A stretch of DNA of 64,000 nucleotides, taken from assembly GCA_036563245.1 (NCBI GenBank), contig DATCMU010000012.1, positions 65,957 to 129,956 of the forward strand. The letters are read 5' to 3'. Shown piece by piece: positions 50,696 through 59,477 of this stretch. Under the pieces are notes generated by a model, which was not told where the DNA came from, ran no database searches, and worked only from the letters and a program-made list of their open reading frames with translations. Source of the DNA: DATCMU01 sp036563245 (GTDB taxonomy: Bacteria; Pseudomonadota; Alphaproteobacteria; Rhizobiales; Devosiaceae). A program made the position numbers and the translations under genes. The stretch's first letter is position 1. Every line of letters begins with the position of its first letter.

Positions 50696-51844
50696 TCAGA
50701 ACAGGCTGAGTTGCCGATCCTCGCGCCTTGGCTGCTCGAACAGGTCAGTGCGCAGAGGCGGCAGCCTCCGCGCCAGTCCATAGCGTTCGCAGGCCTTCTC
50801 GAATCGTTGTCTGAGCATGATCGCGTAAGGTCCGTCTCCGCGCATCCGCGAACCGTAACGCGGGTCGTTGTCTCGTCCGCCACGCATGTCGCGCACCAGG
50901 GAAAGCACATGCCGGAGCTTGCCGGGGTGGTGGCGCAGCAGCCATTCGCGGAAGATATTGCGCACCTCGCCGGGCAACCTCAGCACAATCATGCTTGCCG
51001 CCCGTGCGCCCTGCGCCGCCGCCGCGTCCAGAATGCGCTCGAGTTCGGCATCGTTGATCGCCGGAATCATCGGCGCCGCCATCACCATGGTTGGCACCCC
51101 CGCTTCCGAGAGAAGCCGCATGGCCTCGAGCCGCCTTGCCGGCGTGGAGGCGCGCGGCTCCATCGAGCGCGACAACTTGTGGTCCATGCTGGTCACCGAG
51201 ATCCCGACATTGACCAGGCCAAGCGCGGCCAGTTCCACCAGCAGATCGAGATCGCGCGCCACCAGGGCCGATTTGGTGGTGATGGTCACGGGGTGTCGCG
51301 CCTCCAGCAACACCGAAAGAATGTCGCGCATCAGCTTGTGCTGGCGTTCGGCCGGCTGATAGGGGTCGGTATTGGTGCCAATGGCGATGGGCTGCGGCTT
51401 GTACCTGGGCTGCGCCAGTTCGCGCTTGAGCACCTCGGCGACATTGCTCTTGACGAAGATGTCGCGCTCAAAATCGATGCCGGCGGAAAGCCCCAGATAG
51501 GCGTGCGATGGCCGCGCGAAGCAATAGGTGCAGCCGTGCTCGCAGCCCCGATAGGGGTTGATGGACCTGTCAAAGCCGATATCGGGGGATTCGTTGCGCG
51601 TAATTGCCGAACGCGCCCGCTCGCTGTGCTCGACCGTCTCGAACACGGGAAGGGGATCGTTCTCGCTCCAGCCGTCATCGAACCCTTCGCGGCTCAGCCT
51701 CTCGAACCGCCCGCTGGCGTTCGTCTGCGCGCCGCGGCCGCGGTTGCGGTCAGCGCTCACCATGGGCCGGCCCATCAGGTCGGCGTCACGGGTGCCCTTG
51801 AGCCTTTCCAGTGCGTCGAACGAGGGCGCGACGTTGATCCCCAT
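50696..51844 (-). CDS. PA0069 family radical SAM protein (SPL-like)
   Basis: A 382-residue radical SAM protein with the cluster motif CEHGCTYC (Cys101, Cys105, Cys108) followed by FARPSH, and GTNTDPYQPAERQHKLMRDIL. These resemble the Rv2578c/PA0069 family, related to spore photoproduct lyase. The reaction of this non-spore-former group is not established. ATG 51844 has GGGAGA upstream. A LexA-type box lies 72 bases upstream, suggesting DNA-damage control. rnhB and lysE follow on the same strand. Confidence 0.88.
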   Translation of the reverse strand: MGINVAPSFDALERLKGTRDADLMGRPMVSADRNRGRGAQTNASGRFERLSREGFDDGWSENDPLPVFETVEHSERARSAITRNESPDIGFDRSINPYRGCEHGCTYCFARPSHAYLGLSAGIDFERDIFVKSNVAEVLKRELAQPRYKPQPIAIGTNTDPYQPAERQHKLMRDILSVLLEARHPVTITTKSALVARDLDLLVELAALGLVNVGISVTSMDHKLSRSMEPRASTPARRLEAMRLLSEAGVPTMVMAAPMIPAINDAELERILDAAAAQGARAASMIVLRLPGEVRNIFREWLLRHHPGKLRHVLSLVRDMRGGRDNDPRYGSRMRGDGPYAIMLRQRFEKACERYGLARRLPPLRTDLFEQPRREDRQLSLF

Positions 51845-51915
51845 CGTGATTCTCCCTTGCGCCAGGGCCAAGAGAATCGGCCCCTAATCGTTTCTTAACG
51901 ATAGCAGCGCAACGA

Positions 51916-51930
51916 GAACAAATAAAGAAC
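51916..51930 (-). promoter_or_regulatory. LexA-type SOS box (GAAC-N7-GAAC)
   Basis: GAAC (51916-51919), seven bases, GAAC (51927-51930) exactly fits the direct-repeat LexA site of alphaproteobacteria (GAAC-N7-GAAC, or GTTC-N7-GTTC on the other strand). It lies 72 bases before the radical SAM gene start and 33 bases beyond the moaB stop, so it should act on the leftward radical SAM-rnhB-lysE run. Confidence 0.75.
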
Positions 51931-51962
51931 ATTTGCGCGGGCTACAAACCCGGCGCACGCTT

Positions 51963-52499
51963 TCAGCGTTCGGACAGCCTCGGCATCACCTCAATGAAGT
52001 TGCACGGCTTGTGGCGGTTGTCGAACTGCTGGCTGAGGATGCCTTCCCATGCATCCCGACAGGCGCCGCGCGAGCCCGGCAGGCAGAAAACGAAAGTGGT
52101 GCCGATCAGTCCCGCCGTTGCCCGTGACTGCAGGCTGGATGTGCCGATCGTGGTTGCCGAATACTGGTGGAACAGCACCGAGAACCCTTCCATGCGCTTG
52201 TCGAACAGCGGCTCCACGGCTTCCGGGGTCACGTCGCGCCCGGTGAAGCCTGTTCCACCCGTCGTCAGAACGGCGTCGATTTCCGGATCGGCGACCCAGG
52301 CCTGTAGCTGCGCCCGGATCTTCTGGATGTCGTCGCGCACCACGGCCCGGGCGACGCATTTGTGGCCGTCTTCCTCCATCAGCTTCTTGAGCAGGGCACC
52401 GCCTGTGTCGGTTTCCAGCGTTCGGGTATCCGATACCGCCATCACCGCGATGTTGAGCGGAACGAACGGCTTGTTGGTATCGAGTTCGGACTTGAACAT
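51963..52499 (-). CDS. moaB: molybdenum cofactor biosynthesis protein MoaB
   Basis: A 178-residue MoaB/Mog-fold protein that binds molybdopterin, with TTGGTGFTGRDVTPEAVEPLFDKRMEGF, the characteristic glycine-rich motif of the adenylyltransferase-like domain. It starts MFKSELDTNKPFVPLNIAVMAVSDTR. It probably acts in molybdopterin adenylation or as a MoaB-type accessory; no other molybdenum genes are in the window. The MFS transporter gene lies 5 bases upstream on the same strand. Confidence 0.93.
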   Translation of the reverse strand: MFKSELDTNKPFVPLNIAVMAVSDTRTLETDTGGALLKKLMEEDGHKCVARAVVRDDIQKIRAQLQAWVADPEIDAVLTTGGTGFTGRDVTPEAVEPLFDKRMEGFSVLFHQYSATTIGTSSLQSRATAGLIGTTFVFCLPGSRGACRDAWEGILSQQFDNRHKPCNFIEVMPRLSER

Positions 52500-52504
52500 C
52501 GCTG

Positions 52505-53875
52505 TTACTCCATATTGCCCTTGTTTCGATTGTCGCCCTCGGCGTGATCGGGCCCGTCCGCCGGTTGGTCATCAGGTGTGGCTTCGCCACCATCCTCGGG
52601 TTCGTCAACGATCGTGTCGTCGTCGGATGGAAGAGGTTCCTCTTCCTCCTCGGCACGCGGGTCGAGCACCAGGCTGGCGGCAGGGGCAGCCTTGCCCACA
52701 GCCAGCGGCCGGAACGGCTCACGGTTCTCGTCCTCCTTGGCGGGGCGCATCCGCATGCGCAGGACCGCGAACCCCGCGAGTGACAGATGCACAACCGTGG
52801 TCACCGCGAACATGGCCGCGGGCGCGATCATGTTCATTGCCGCCGCCGCGACGATCGGCCCGATGGCAAGGCCGATCCCGTAGACCAGCAGCATGCCCGA
52901 GGCGATCTTGGCGAACTCGCCCTCCTTGGCGAAGTCGTTGGCGTGGGCCACCGCGATGGCATAGATCGGATAGGCGGCAAAGCCATAGGCGCCGAACAGA
53001 AGATAGGCCCACCAGCCGCCGCCCGGATTGCTGAGCAGGAACAGCAGGCCGACCAAGGCCCCGGCCAGCGAGGCCCCGATCAGCACGATACGGCGGTCGA
53101 CGAAGTCCGAAATCCGCCCCAGCGGCAACTGGGCGACGGCGCCGAGGATCACCGCCACGCTCATCAGGTATGCGATGGTGGAGGAATCAAGGCCGCGCGC
53201 AATGCTGAACACCGGGGCCAGCGTACCAAAGGTTCCGTTGGCCATGCCCACTGCAAAGCTCGCCATCACCGCAACCGGCGATGTCCGGTACAACAGGCCC
53301 ACATCGAGGCGCGCCGAGGCGAGCGGACGCGGCTGTGCGCTGCGGGTGAGGGCAGTCGGCAGCACCGCCATGGCAAACGACAGGGCGCCGAGCACGAAGG
53401 GCAGGTAGCCCGCGACCCCGGTGACCGACATGGCCATCTGCCCGCCGGTCGAGGCGACGAGGTTGATTGTGGTGTAGGTGGAGAACACCATGCCGCGGCT
53501 CTTGTTGTCCGCGACCTCGTTCAGCCAGCTTTCCACGATCATCGCTGCGCCGGCAAAACAGAACCCGGAGAACACGCGCAGCACGATCCAGCCCACGTCG
53601 TTCACCCACAACAGGTTCAACAGGATGGTGACCGTGCCAACGGTCGCCATGACCGAATACGAACGGATATGCCCCACGCGCCGCACCAGCATGGGCACAA
53701 GGACCGATCCGGCGACGAACCCCACCGACCAGCCGGTGCCGATCAGCCCCAGGGCATAGAGCGGAAAGCCCTCCTGCGCGCCGCGCACCGACAGCAGCAG
53801 GCCTTGCAGCCCGCCGCCGAACATCAGCAGCGCGGAACCGAGCAGCAGGGCGAATATCTTGATTACATGCGTCAT
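52505..53875 (-). CDS. MFS transporter with acidic C-terminal tail
   Basis: A 456-residue major facilitator with twelve expected helices (about residues 1-385), including GWSVGFVAGSVLVPMLVRRVGHIR (loop 2-3 region) and VAQLPLGRISDFVDRRIVLIGASLAGALVG in the second half. Substrate cannot be told. The last 75 residues form a disordered tail, strongly acidic (EEEEEPLPSDDDTIVDEPED and more), which is unusual in length. The stop lies 5 bases before moaB, so the two may be co-transcribed. Confidence 0.88.
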   Translation of the reverse strand: MTHVIKIFALLLGSALLMFGGGLQGLLLSVRGAQEGFPLYALGLIGTGWSVGFVAGSVLVPMLVRRVGHIRSYSVMATVGTVTILLNLLWVNDVGWIVLRVFSGFCFAGAAMIVESWLNEVADNKSRGMVFSTYTTINLVASTGGQMAMSVTGVAGYLPFVLGALSFAMAVLPTALTRSAQPRPLASARLDVGLLYRTSPVAVMASFAVGMANGTFGTLAPVFSIARGLDSSTIAYLMSVAVILGAVAQLPLGRISDFVDRRIVLIGASLAGALVGLLFLLSNPGGGWWAYLLFGAYGFAAYPIYAIAVAHANDFAKEGEFAKIASGMLLVYGIGLAIGPIVAAAAMNMIAPAAMFAVTTVVHLSLAGFAVLRMRMRPAKEDENREPFRPLAVGKAAPAASLVLDPRAEEEEEPLPSDDDTIVDEPEDGGEATPDDQPADGPDHAEGDNRNKGNME

Positions 53876-53965
53876 GGATCGTTCCGGAAATGCAGCCGGG
53901 ATGAGAGGGCGCCCGGCGTCAACGCCTACACGCCTTGACCCGTGCCGACAATAACCCCTCCCCGG

Positions 53966-54850
53966 TCAGGTCGGCGAATGTGTGGCATCGTCATGCGCCT
54001 CCATGGCCTTCTTCAGCGAAAGCAGGTCGCGCCACGCGTTTCGCTTGGAAGCGGGTTGCCGGAGAAAGAACGCGGGATGCAGCATCATCAGGGCCCGCAT
54101 GTGATGATCGCCGATCGTAAGGTCGCGCCATTGCCCCCGCGCCCGCGTAATGGCGATGTGCTCGCCGAATACGGCATTGGCGGCGGGGCCGCCCAGGGTT
54201 ACCAGAATTTCAGGCCGCACCAGTTCGATCTGCCGTCGCAGGAAGGGCAGGCACAATTCGGTTTCCACGGGTGTCGGCGCCCTGTTGCCGGGCGGACGCC
54301 ACGGCACGGAATTGGCGATGTAGACCCTGGTGCGGTCCAGGCCGATGGCGCCCAGCATGCGGTCGAGCAGGTGTCCCGAGCGCCCCACGAAGGGTTTGCC
54401 CTGCAGATCCTCCTCGCGGCCCGGCGCTTCCCCCACCAGCATGATCCTCGCCTGCGGATTGCCGTCCGAGAAGACCAGTTGCGTCGCACTGAACTTCAGG
54501 CCGCAGCCATCAAAGGCTTCGAGTTTCTCGCGCAAGTCCTCGAGCGTACGCGCCGAGGCCGCGATCGCCCGGGCGTCGTCCGGCGTCATGTCGGCCTGCC
54601 CGGCCTTGAGCGCGGGCGAATTCGGGGTGGGCGGCGCCGGCATCCGCGCTGCGGGTTCCCGGCCAGGTCTGTTATCGCGGTCCGGGAGGGTGCGTTGGGC
54701 GGCGGGCCGCGCCGGCGCTGCCCGTCGGGCGGCCTGGGCCGCGAATCTGTCCACCGGTTTCTCGCCCACGGCGATATCCACGCCCGCCGACCGGTACCAG
54801 TCGACAAGCGCAATGGGGTCGTGATCGGCGTTATCTGGTTGCGGGGCCAT
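53966..54850 (-). CDS. uracil-DNA glycosylase, family 4-like, with incomplete Fe-S ligands
   Basis: A 294-residue protein with an uncharacterised N-terminal extension (about 1-85, rich in Pro, Ala, Arg) and a UDG domain: LVFSDGNPQARIMLVGEAPGREEDLQGKPFVGRSGHLLD, NSVPWRPPGNRAPTP and MLHPAFFLRQPASKR. Family 4 enzymes bind a 4Fe-4S cluster by four cysteines. Here only two remain: the first site reads CGLK rather than CxxC, and VPWRPPGNR has Trp where Cys is usual. It is divergent from the TPR gene. UDG activity remains likely because GEAPG and the HPA loop are kept. Confidence 0.85.
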   Translation of the reverse strand: MAPQPDNADHDPIALVDWYRSAGVDIAVGEKPVDRFAAQAARRAAPARPAAQRTLPDRDNRPGREPAARMPAPPTPNSPALKAGQADMTPDDARAIAASARTLEDLREKLEAFDGCGLKFSATQLVFSDGNPQARIMLVGEAPGREEDLQGKPFVGRSGHLLDRMLGAIGLDRTRVYIANSVPWRPPGNRAPTPVETELCLPFLRRQIELVRPEILVTLGGPAANAVFGEHIAITRARGQWRDLTIGDHHMRALMMLHPAFFLRQPASKRNAWRDLLSLKKAMEAHDDATHSPT

Positions 54851-55007
54851 GGTTGCGGTTATGTCACACGGGGCCGAGGCTTGCCAGCGCTCGTGCTTTC
54901 TTGCGCCTTTGGCGCTACACGATACTCTGACTTGCGGCTCGGTCGCAAAATAGCCAATGTTCGCATCGAACACCGAATACCGGATTCCCGAGGAAAGTCT
55001 GATCAAC

Positions 55008-56714
55008 GTGACCCAAACCGCCCGATTCTGGCCGCGCCTTTTCACTCTCGTTTTCGCAGGACTTGCCGTTGCGGCTCCGTCGCGGGCGGAAGACAGCGTG
55101 ATTTCGCTGATGAACCCCAGCCCCACCGGAACCTATCTGGCCGGCCAGCAGGCTCTCCAGGTGCTCGACGCAGGGCAGGCCTCGCGTTTCTTTCTCGATG
55201 GGGCCACCGAGGAATGGGACAACCCCGTGCTTGTGGATCGCGCTTTCGTCTCGCTCGCCGGAGCGGGCAAGATGGACGACGCCAAGACCATTGCCCGCCA
55301 TCTGGTGGAGCTGGATCCGCAGAACGAACTTGGTCACCTGGTGCTGGCCGCCGCGGCGCTCAAGGAACGCCGCTACAATTCCGTGCCCACCGAACTCGAA
55401 CCCATTGGCACCGATACCTTCGTGGGCATCACGGGTGCGCTCATGCACGCGTGGGCGGAGATCGGGCTGGGCGATGTCAAGTCCGCCAACAAGGTGCTCG
55501 ACGATATCGGGCGGTCCGGGCTTGACGATTTCCTTGTGTTCCATCGGGCGTTGATGGCCGATGTGGCCGGTGAGACCGATACCGCTATCGCTCTGGCGAA
55601 GAAAGCCTATGAGGGCAATCCGCTGGTGCCGCGCGTTGTCGAGGCCTATGCGAGAATTCTCGCCAATGCCGGCCGTTTCACGGAAGCGATGAAGCCGATC
55701 AGCGATTTCGAGAACCAGGGGCTCGACGATCCGCTTGTCAGCCAGGTCAAGCTCGATATCGAGAAGAAGATCCGTCCCGGAAAGCTGGCCGCCAACGCCC
55801 AGGAGGGCGCGGCGGAAATGTTCCATTCCATCGGCAGCGCGTTGCTGCGCGACGGCTCGACCGACATTGCGATGGTCTTCATGCGGATCGGGCTCTATCT
55901 CGATCCGGCGGACGACATGATCGCCATGTCGCTGGCCGGCCTGCTCGAAGGCGCCGGCCGCCCGGACGAAGCCAACGCGATCTATGCCGAGATTCCGCGC
56001 AGTTCCCCCTACCGCACCAGTGCCAATGTCCGGACTGCCGAAAATCTCGACGCGCTGGGCCAGCGTTCCGAAGCCATCCGGCGCCTGCAGAACATGGTGG
56101 CGGTCAATCCCGACAATCTGGACGCGGTATCCGTGCTTGGCGACATCCTTCGTTCCGACAAGCAATATGCCGCGGCGGCCGAGGCCTATTCCCAGGCGCT
56201 CAGGATCGCGGGCGGCGGCAACCGCCCCAGCGACTGGCGGTTCTTCTATGTGCGCGGCATCGCCTATGAGCGCAACAAGGAGTGGCCGAAGGCCGAGGCC
56301 GATTTCAAGGCCGCCCTCAAGCTCAATCCCAACCAGCCGCAGGTGCTCAACTATCTGGGCTATTCGTGGGTCGACAAGGGCATTCATCTCACCGAGGCGC
56401 TCGACATGATCAAGCGCGCGGTCAGCGCCGATCCGTCCGACGGCTATGTGGTGGACAGCCTTGGCTGGGCCTATTACCGGCTGGGCCGGTTGAGCGAGGC
56501 GGTGCAGACCATGGAGCAGGCCGTCAAGCTGCGTCCCAACGATCCCGAGATCAACGATCACCTCGGAGACGTCTACTGGAAGGTGGGCCGCAAGCTGGAG
56601 GCGCGGTTCCAGTGGACCATCGCCCGTGATCTCGATACCGAAGGCGCGGTCAAGGCCAGGGTCGAGGAAAAGCTGAAGAACGGTCTGGACGCTGCCGCGC
56701 CGACAAATGGCTGA
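55008..56714 (+). CDS. tetratricopeptide repeat protein
   Basis: A 568-residue exported protein made mostly of TPR-like helical repeats. A signal peptide (MTQTARFWPRLFTLVFAGLA ending PSRAED) begins at GTG 55008, which has GAGGAAA about 11 bases upstream; ATG 54957 in frame would add 17 residues and has no ribosome site. Clear TPR units occur between about residues 350 and 530 (RSEAIRRLQNMVAVNPDNLDA, WPKAEADFKAALKLNPNQP, LSEAVQTMEQAVKLRPNDP). Role unknown; it may be a scaffold in the envelope. It overlaps ispE by 8 bases, a conserved pairing. Confidence 0.85.
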   Translation: MTQTARFWPRLFTLVFAGLAVAAPSRAEDSVISLMNPSPTGTYLAGQQALQVLDAGQASRFFLDGATEEWDNPVLVDRAFVSLAGAGKMDDAKTIARHLVELDPQNELGHLVLAAAALKERRYNSVPTELEPIGTDTFVGITGALMHAWAEIGLGDVKSANKVLDDIGRSGLDDFLVFHRALMADVAGETDTAIALAKKAYEGNPLVPRVVEAYARILANAGRFTEAMKPISDFENQGLDDPLVSQVKLDIEKKIRPGKLAANAQEGAAEMFHSIGSALLRDGSTDIAMVFMRIGLYLDPADDMIAMSLAGLLEGAGRPDEANAIYAEIPRSSPYRTSANVRTAENLDALGQRSEAIRRLQNMVAVNPDNLDAVSVLGDILRSDKQYAAAAEAYSQALRIAGGGNRPSDWRFFYVRGIAYERNKEWPKAEADFKAALKLNPNQPQVLNYLGYSWVDKGIHLTEALDMIKRAVSADPSDGYVVDSLGWAYYRLGRLSEAVQTMEQAVKLRPNDPEINDHLGDVYWKVGRKLEARFQWTIARDLDTEGAVKARVEEKLKNGLDAAAPTNG

Positions 56715-57582
56715 CGTCCATATTGAAGCCGCGAACGCCAAGATCAATCTCGCGCTGCATGTCACCGGCCGCCGGGCCGATGGCTACCATACGCTTCAGA
56801 GCATGGTGGTGTTCGCGGAACTGGCCGATGAATTGCAGGCGATCCCTGCCGCCGCCGACCGGCTGAGCGTTCAGGGACCCTTCGCCGCCGGCCTGGGGCC
56901 GTCGCGCTCCAACCTGGTGATGAAGGCCGTCGCCGGCTTCCGCCAGCGCTGGCCGGACCTCTGTCCCAGGGGGCTGGATGTGCGGCTGACCAAGAACCTG
57001 CCTGTCATGGCCGGACTGGGAGGCGGTTCCGCCGATGCCGCCGCAACCCTTCGCCTGCTGCTCGCCATCGCAGGCGTCGACGTCGATCGCGCCGAACTCA
57101 ACGATCTCGCCGTTTCGCTCGGCGCGGACGTGCCAGCCTGCCTGTTGTCGCGGCCTTGCCTCGTCGCGGGCATCGGCGAAACCGTCACGCCGCTCCGCGA
57201 CTTTCCGGCGAGTTTCGTTGTCCTTGTCAATCCCATGCGCCCGGTTGTCACCGCCGACGTCTTTCGTCGTCTCGACAGGCACGCCTTCGCGCCCCTGCCG
57301 GAATTGCCCGAAAGCCTCGACCGCACCGCCATGCTCGCCATGTGGCTTGAAGATACGCGCAACGACCTGCAATCCGCAGCGCTCGGCCTCGTTCCCGAGA
57401 TCGGCGATATCGAAGCGCGGCTGAGGCGCGCGCCCGGATGCGTGTTTTCCCGCATGTCCGGCTCTGGAGCGACCGTGTTTGGCCTGTTCGGATCGGGTCA
57501 GCTTGCCCATCTTGCCGCCCAGGAACTCCGCCGGGAATGGCCCGATTTCTGGATCGCCGCCGCTCCGCTGGTCGCCGCCTGA
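56707..57582 (+). CDS. ispE: 4-(cytidine 5'-diphospho)-2-C-methyl-D-erythritol kinase IspE
   Basis: IspE phosphorylates CDP-methylerythritol in the MEP pathway to isoprenoids. The 291-residue GHMP kinase has AKINLALHVTGRRADGYHTLQS near the N-terminus, the ATP-binding VMAGLGGGSADAAATLRLL and the C-terminal MSGSGATVFGLFG. It overlaps the TPR gene end by 8 bases, so it is co-transcribed with it. The MEP product feeds the polyprenyl synthase three genes downstream. Confidence 0.95.
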   Translation: MADVHIEAANAKINLALHVTGRRADGYHTLQSMVVFAELADELQAIPAAADRLSVQGPFAAGLGPSRSNLVMKAVAGFRQRWPDLCPRGLDVRLTKNLPVMAGLGGGSADAAATLRLLLAIAGVDVDRAELNDLAVSLGADVPACLLSRPCLVAGIGETVTPLRDFPASFVVLVNPMRPVVTADVFRRLDRHAFAPLPELPESLDRTAMLAMWLEDTRNDLQSAALGLVPEIGDIEARLRRAPGCVFSRMSGSGATVFGLFGSGQLAHLAAQELRREWPDFWIAAAPLVAA

Positions 57583-57675
57583 GCCCTTTGAGGGCCCGTG
57601 AACTCGCCAGAGCCCCCGATTTGCTGTTGAATGCCTCAAGGGTTACCCCCGGAAAGCGCCAACGCGGGAGTCGTG

Positions 57676-58662
57676 ATGCGGGCCGTCATTCATCGCCAAT
57701 ACGGGCCTCCCGATGTGCTGAAGCTGGTCGATATTCCGCGGCCCGAGCCGCGCGCCGGCGAGATTCTGGTCAGAGTCGTCGCCTCCACGGTCAACAGGTC
57801 GGACTGTGGGTTCCGCGCGGCTACCCCTGCGATCTCGCGGCTGTTCACCGGCCTGTCCCGCCCAAGGCGCCCGCGTCTTGGCACCGAGTTCTCGGGCGTG
57901 GTAGCGGGGTTGGGTGAGGGGGTCGCCAATTTCGCCGAGGGCGACGCCGTGTTCGGGCGGACCCAGGATTTCGCCATGGGCGCCTGGGCGGAATACCTGA
58001 CGGTCCCCGCCGACGGCGCGGTTGCCCGAAAGCCCGGCAAGCTGACATTCGCCGAGGCGGCGGCGCTGTGTGACGGGGCCATGCTCGCCGGCATGTATCT
58101 TGCGCTGGTCGATTTCGACCGGCAGCGCCGTGTGCTGATCAACGGTGGATCGGGGGCCATCGGTTCGGCGGCGGTGCAACTGGCCAAGGCGCGCGGGGCA
58201 ACCGTCACCGCCGTGTGCAAGACCGAGACCGTCGAAATCGTCCGCGCCCTCGGTGCGGATCGTGTCATCGACTACCGGAAGGAGGACTTCACCCGCATCT
58301 CCGGTGCTTTCGACGTGGTATTCGATGCCGTGGGAAAGTCGAGCCATGGCGCGTGCAGGCGGCTCTTGCCCGATGGCGGCATCTTCATGGCCACCGACCT
58401 CGGACCCTTTTGGCAGAACCCGTTTCTTGCCCTGAAGACGGCGCTGTTCGGTGGGCGGATCAAGGTCTATTTCCCCGTCCCCAGCTACCGCGCGGAGCAG
58501 GCCCTCCAACTCGCCGGCCTCGCTGAACAGGGCAGATATGCCCCGTTGATCGACCGCACCTATCCACTGGAGGAGATCGTCGCGGCATCCGAATATGTCG
58601 AGACCGGCGAAAAGATCGGCAACGTCGTCATCGCGATAGGCAAGCAGGCGGATAGCCGTTGA
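57676..58662 (+). CDS. NAD(P)-dependent alcohol dehydrogenase / quinone oxidoreductase-like (MDR family)
   Basis: A 328-residue zinc-independent medium-chain reductase. It starts MRAVIHRQYGPPDVLKLVDIPRPEPRAGEILVRV, has the cofactor loop INGGSGAIGSAAVQLAKARGATVTAVCKTE and LGADRVIDYRKEDF. The tail reads YPLEEIVAASEYVETGEKIGNVVIAI, as in the quinone reductase-like group. No catalytic zinc cysteines are seen. ATG 57676 has GGGAG upstream. Substrate unknown. It is convergent with the TetR gene, 27 bases apart. Confidence 0.85.
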   Translation: MRAVIHRQYGPPDVLKLVDIPRPEPRAGEILVRVVASTVNRSDCGFRAATPAISRLFTGLSRPRRPRLGTEFSGVVAGLGEGVANFAEGDAVFGRTQDFAMGAWAEYLTVPADGAVARKPGKLTFAEAAALCDGAMLAGMYLALVDFDRQRRVLINGGSGAIGSAAVQLAKARGATVTAVCKTETVEIVRALGADRVIDYRKEDFTRISGAFDVVFDAVGKSSHGACRRLLPDGGIFMATDLGPFWQNPFLALKTALFGGRIKVYFPVPSYRAEQALQLAGLAEQGRYAPLIDRTYPLEEIVAASEYVETGEKIGNVVIAIGKQADSR

Positions 58663-58689
58663 TTCATCAAGATGGCGCTGGCCGACGCG

Positions 58690-59355
58690 TCACTCTTCCG
58701 CCAGTAGCAACCGCTGCAACGCGCCGCTTATCCACTCCCGATGGTCGTCGGGGGTCCTGCCGCCCGCGCCAGTCCACAACGTGAAAATCTCGGGACTGGC
58801 CAGTGACCACACCTGATCGACCGCAATCTGCTCGTCCGGACAGGCCCGCAACCCCCCGGCCTTCTTGAGCGCGACGACGAAGCGCAGCAGGTTCTCGCGC
58901 CGCGCCGCGTGCAACTGCGCGTAGAGCCCGGCCATTTCCGGATCGGTTTCGGCCGCCGACCGTACCACCGCCATGATCGGCGCCACGCGCGCGAGCACGG
59001 AACAGACGTCCGCGCAAAACCTGTCCACCATCATCGTCGGGTCCGTTGTCGTCTGTATGACCTGCCGCTCGGCCTGTTCCATGAAGGGAACGTCGGGGCG
59101 AGCGCCGCGCATCGCCGTGGCGACCATCGCCCGCACGATTTCCCGCTTGTTGCCGAAACGCGCGTAAATGGTCTCCTGCGAAACGCCTGCGCGCCTGGCT
59201 ATTCCTGCAATCGTTGTGGCTGACCAACCGTTGACGACGAACAGTTCGCGGGCTGCGTCGATAACCGCCGCCTGGGTTGCCTGCGCCTGCATTTCACGGC
59301 GTTGCGAGCGGTATCGGCGTTTGGGCTTGACTTCTTCACTCAATGGATACACCAT
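58690..59355 (-). CDS. TetR family transcriptional regulator
   Basis: A 221-residue TetR-type regulator. The HTH is at about residues 24-72 with AARELFVVNGWSATTIAGIARRAGVSQETIYARFGNKREIVRAM; the C-terminal ligand domain follows. It starts at ATG 59355 and is divergent from the small methyltransferase-like gene, 122 bases away. An inverted repeat GATACAC...GTGTATC overlaps its start codon region, consistent with autorepression. Ligand and targets are unknown. Confidence 0.88.
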   Translation of the reverse strand: MVYPLSEEVKPKRRYRSQRREMQAQATQAAVIDAARELFVVNGWSATTIAGIARRAGVSQETIYARFGNKREIVRAMVATAMRGARPDVPFMEQAERQVIQTTTDPTMMVDRFCADVCSVLARVAPIMAVVRSAAETDPEMAGLYAQLHAARRENLLRFVVALKKAGGLRACPDEQIAVDQVWSLASPEIFTLWTGAGGRTPDDHREWISGALQRLLLAEE

Positions 59356-59384
59356 TACTGTATTGAAAACATCAAAAGTGTATC
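59346..59384. promoter_or_regulatory. candidate TetR operator
   Basis: GATACAC (59346-59352) and GTGTATC (59378-59384) are perfect 7-bp complementary arms, 25 bases apart, in the AT-rich gap upstream of the TetR gene and over its start. The spacing is wider than most TetR sites, so two half-site pairs or a different palindrome within may be the real operator. Confidence 0.4.
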
Positions 59385-59477
59385 GTAATTATCGGGAGGG
59401 GGAAACGGCTGGTTGCGGTAAGGGCAACGGCAGGCAACCCCGAAGGCAGAAACCGTTTTCGAGAAGGGAACAGGCAG

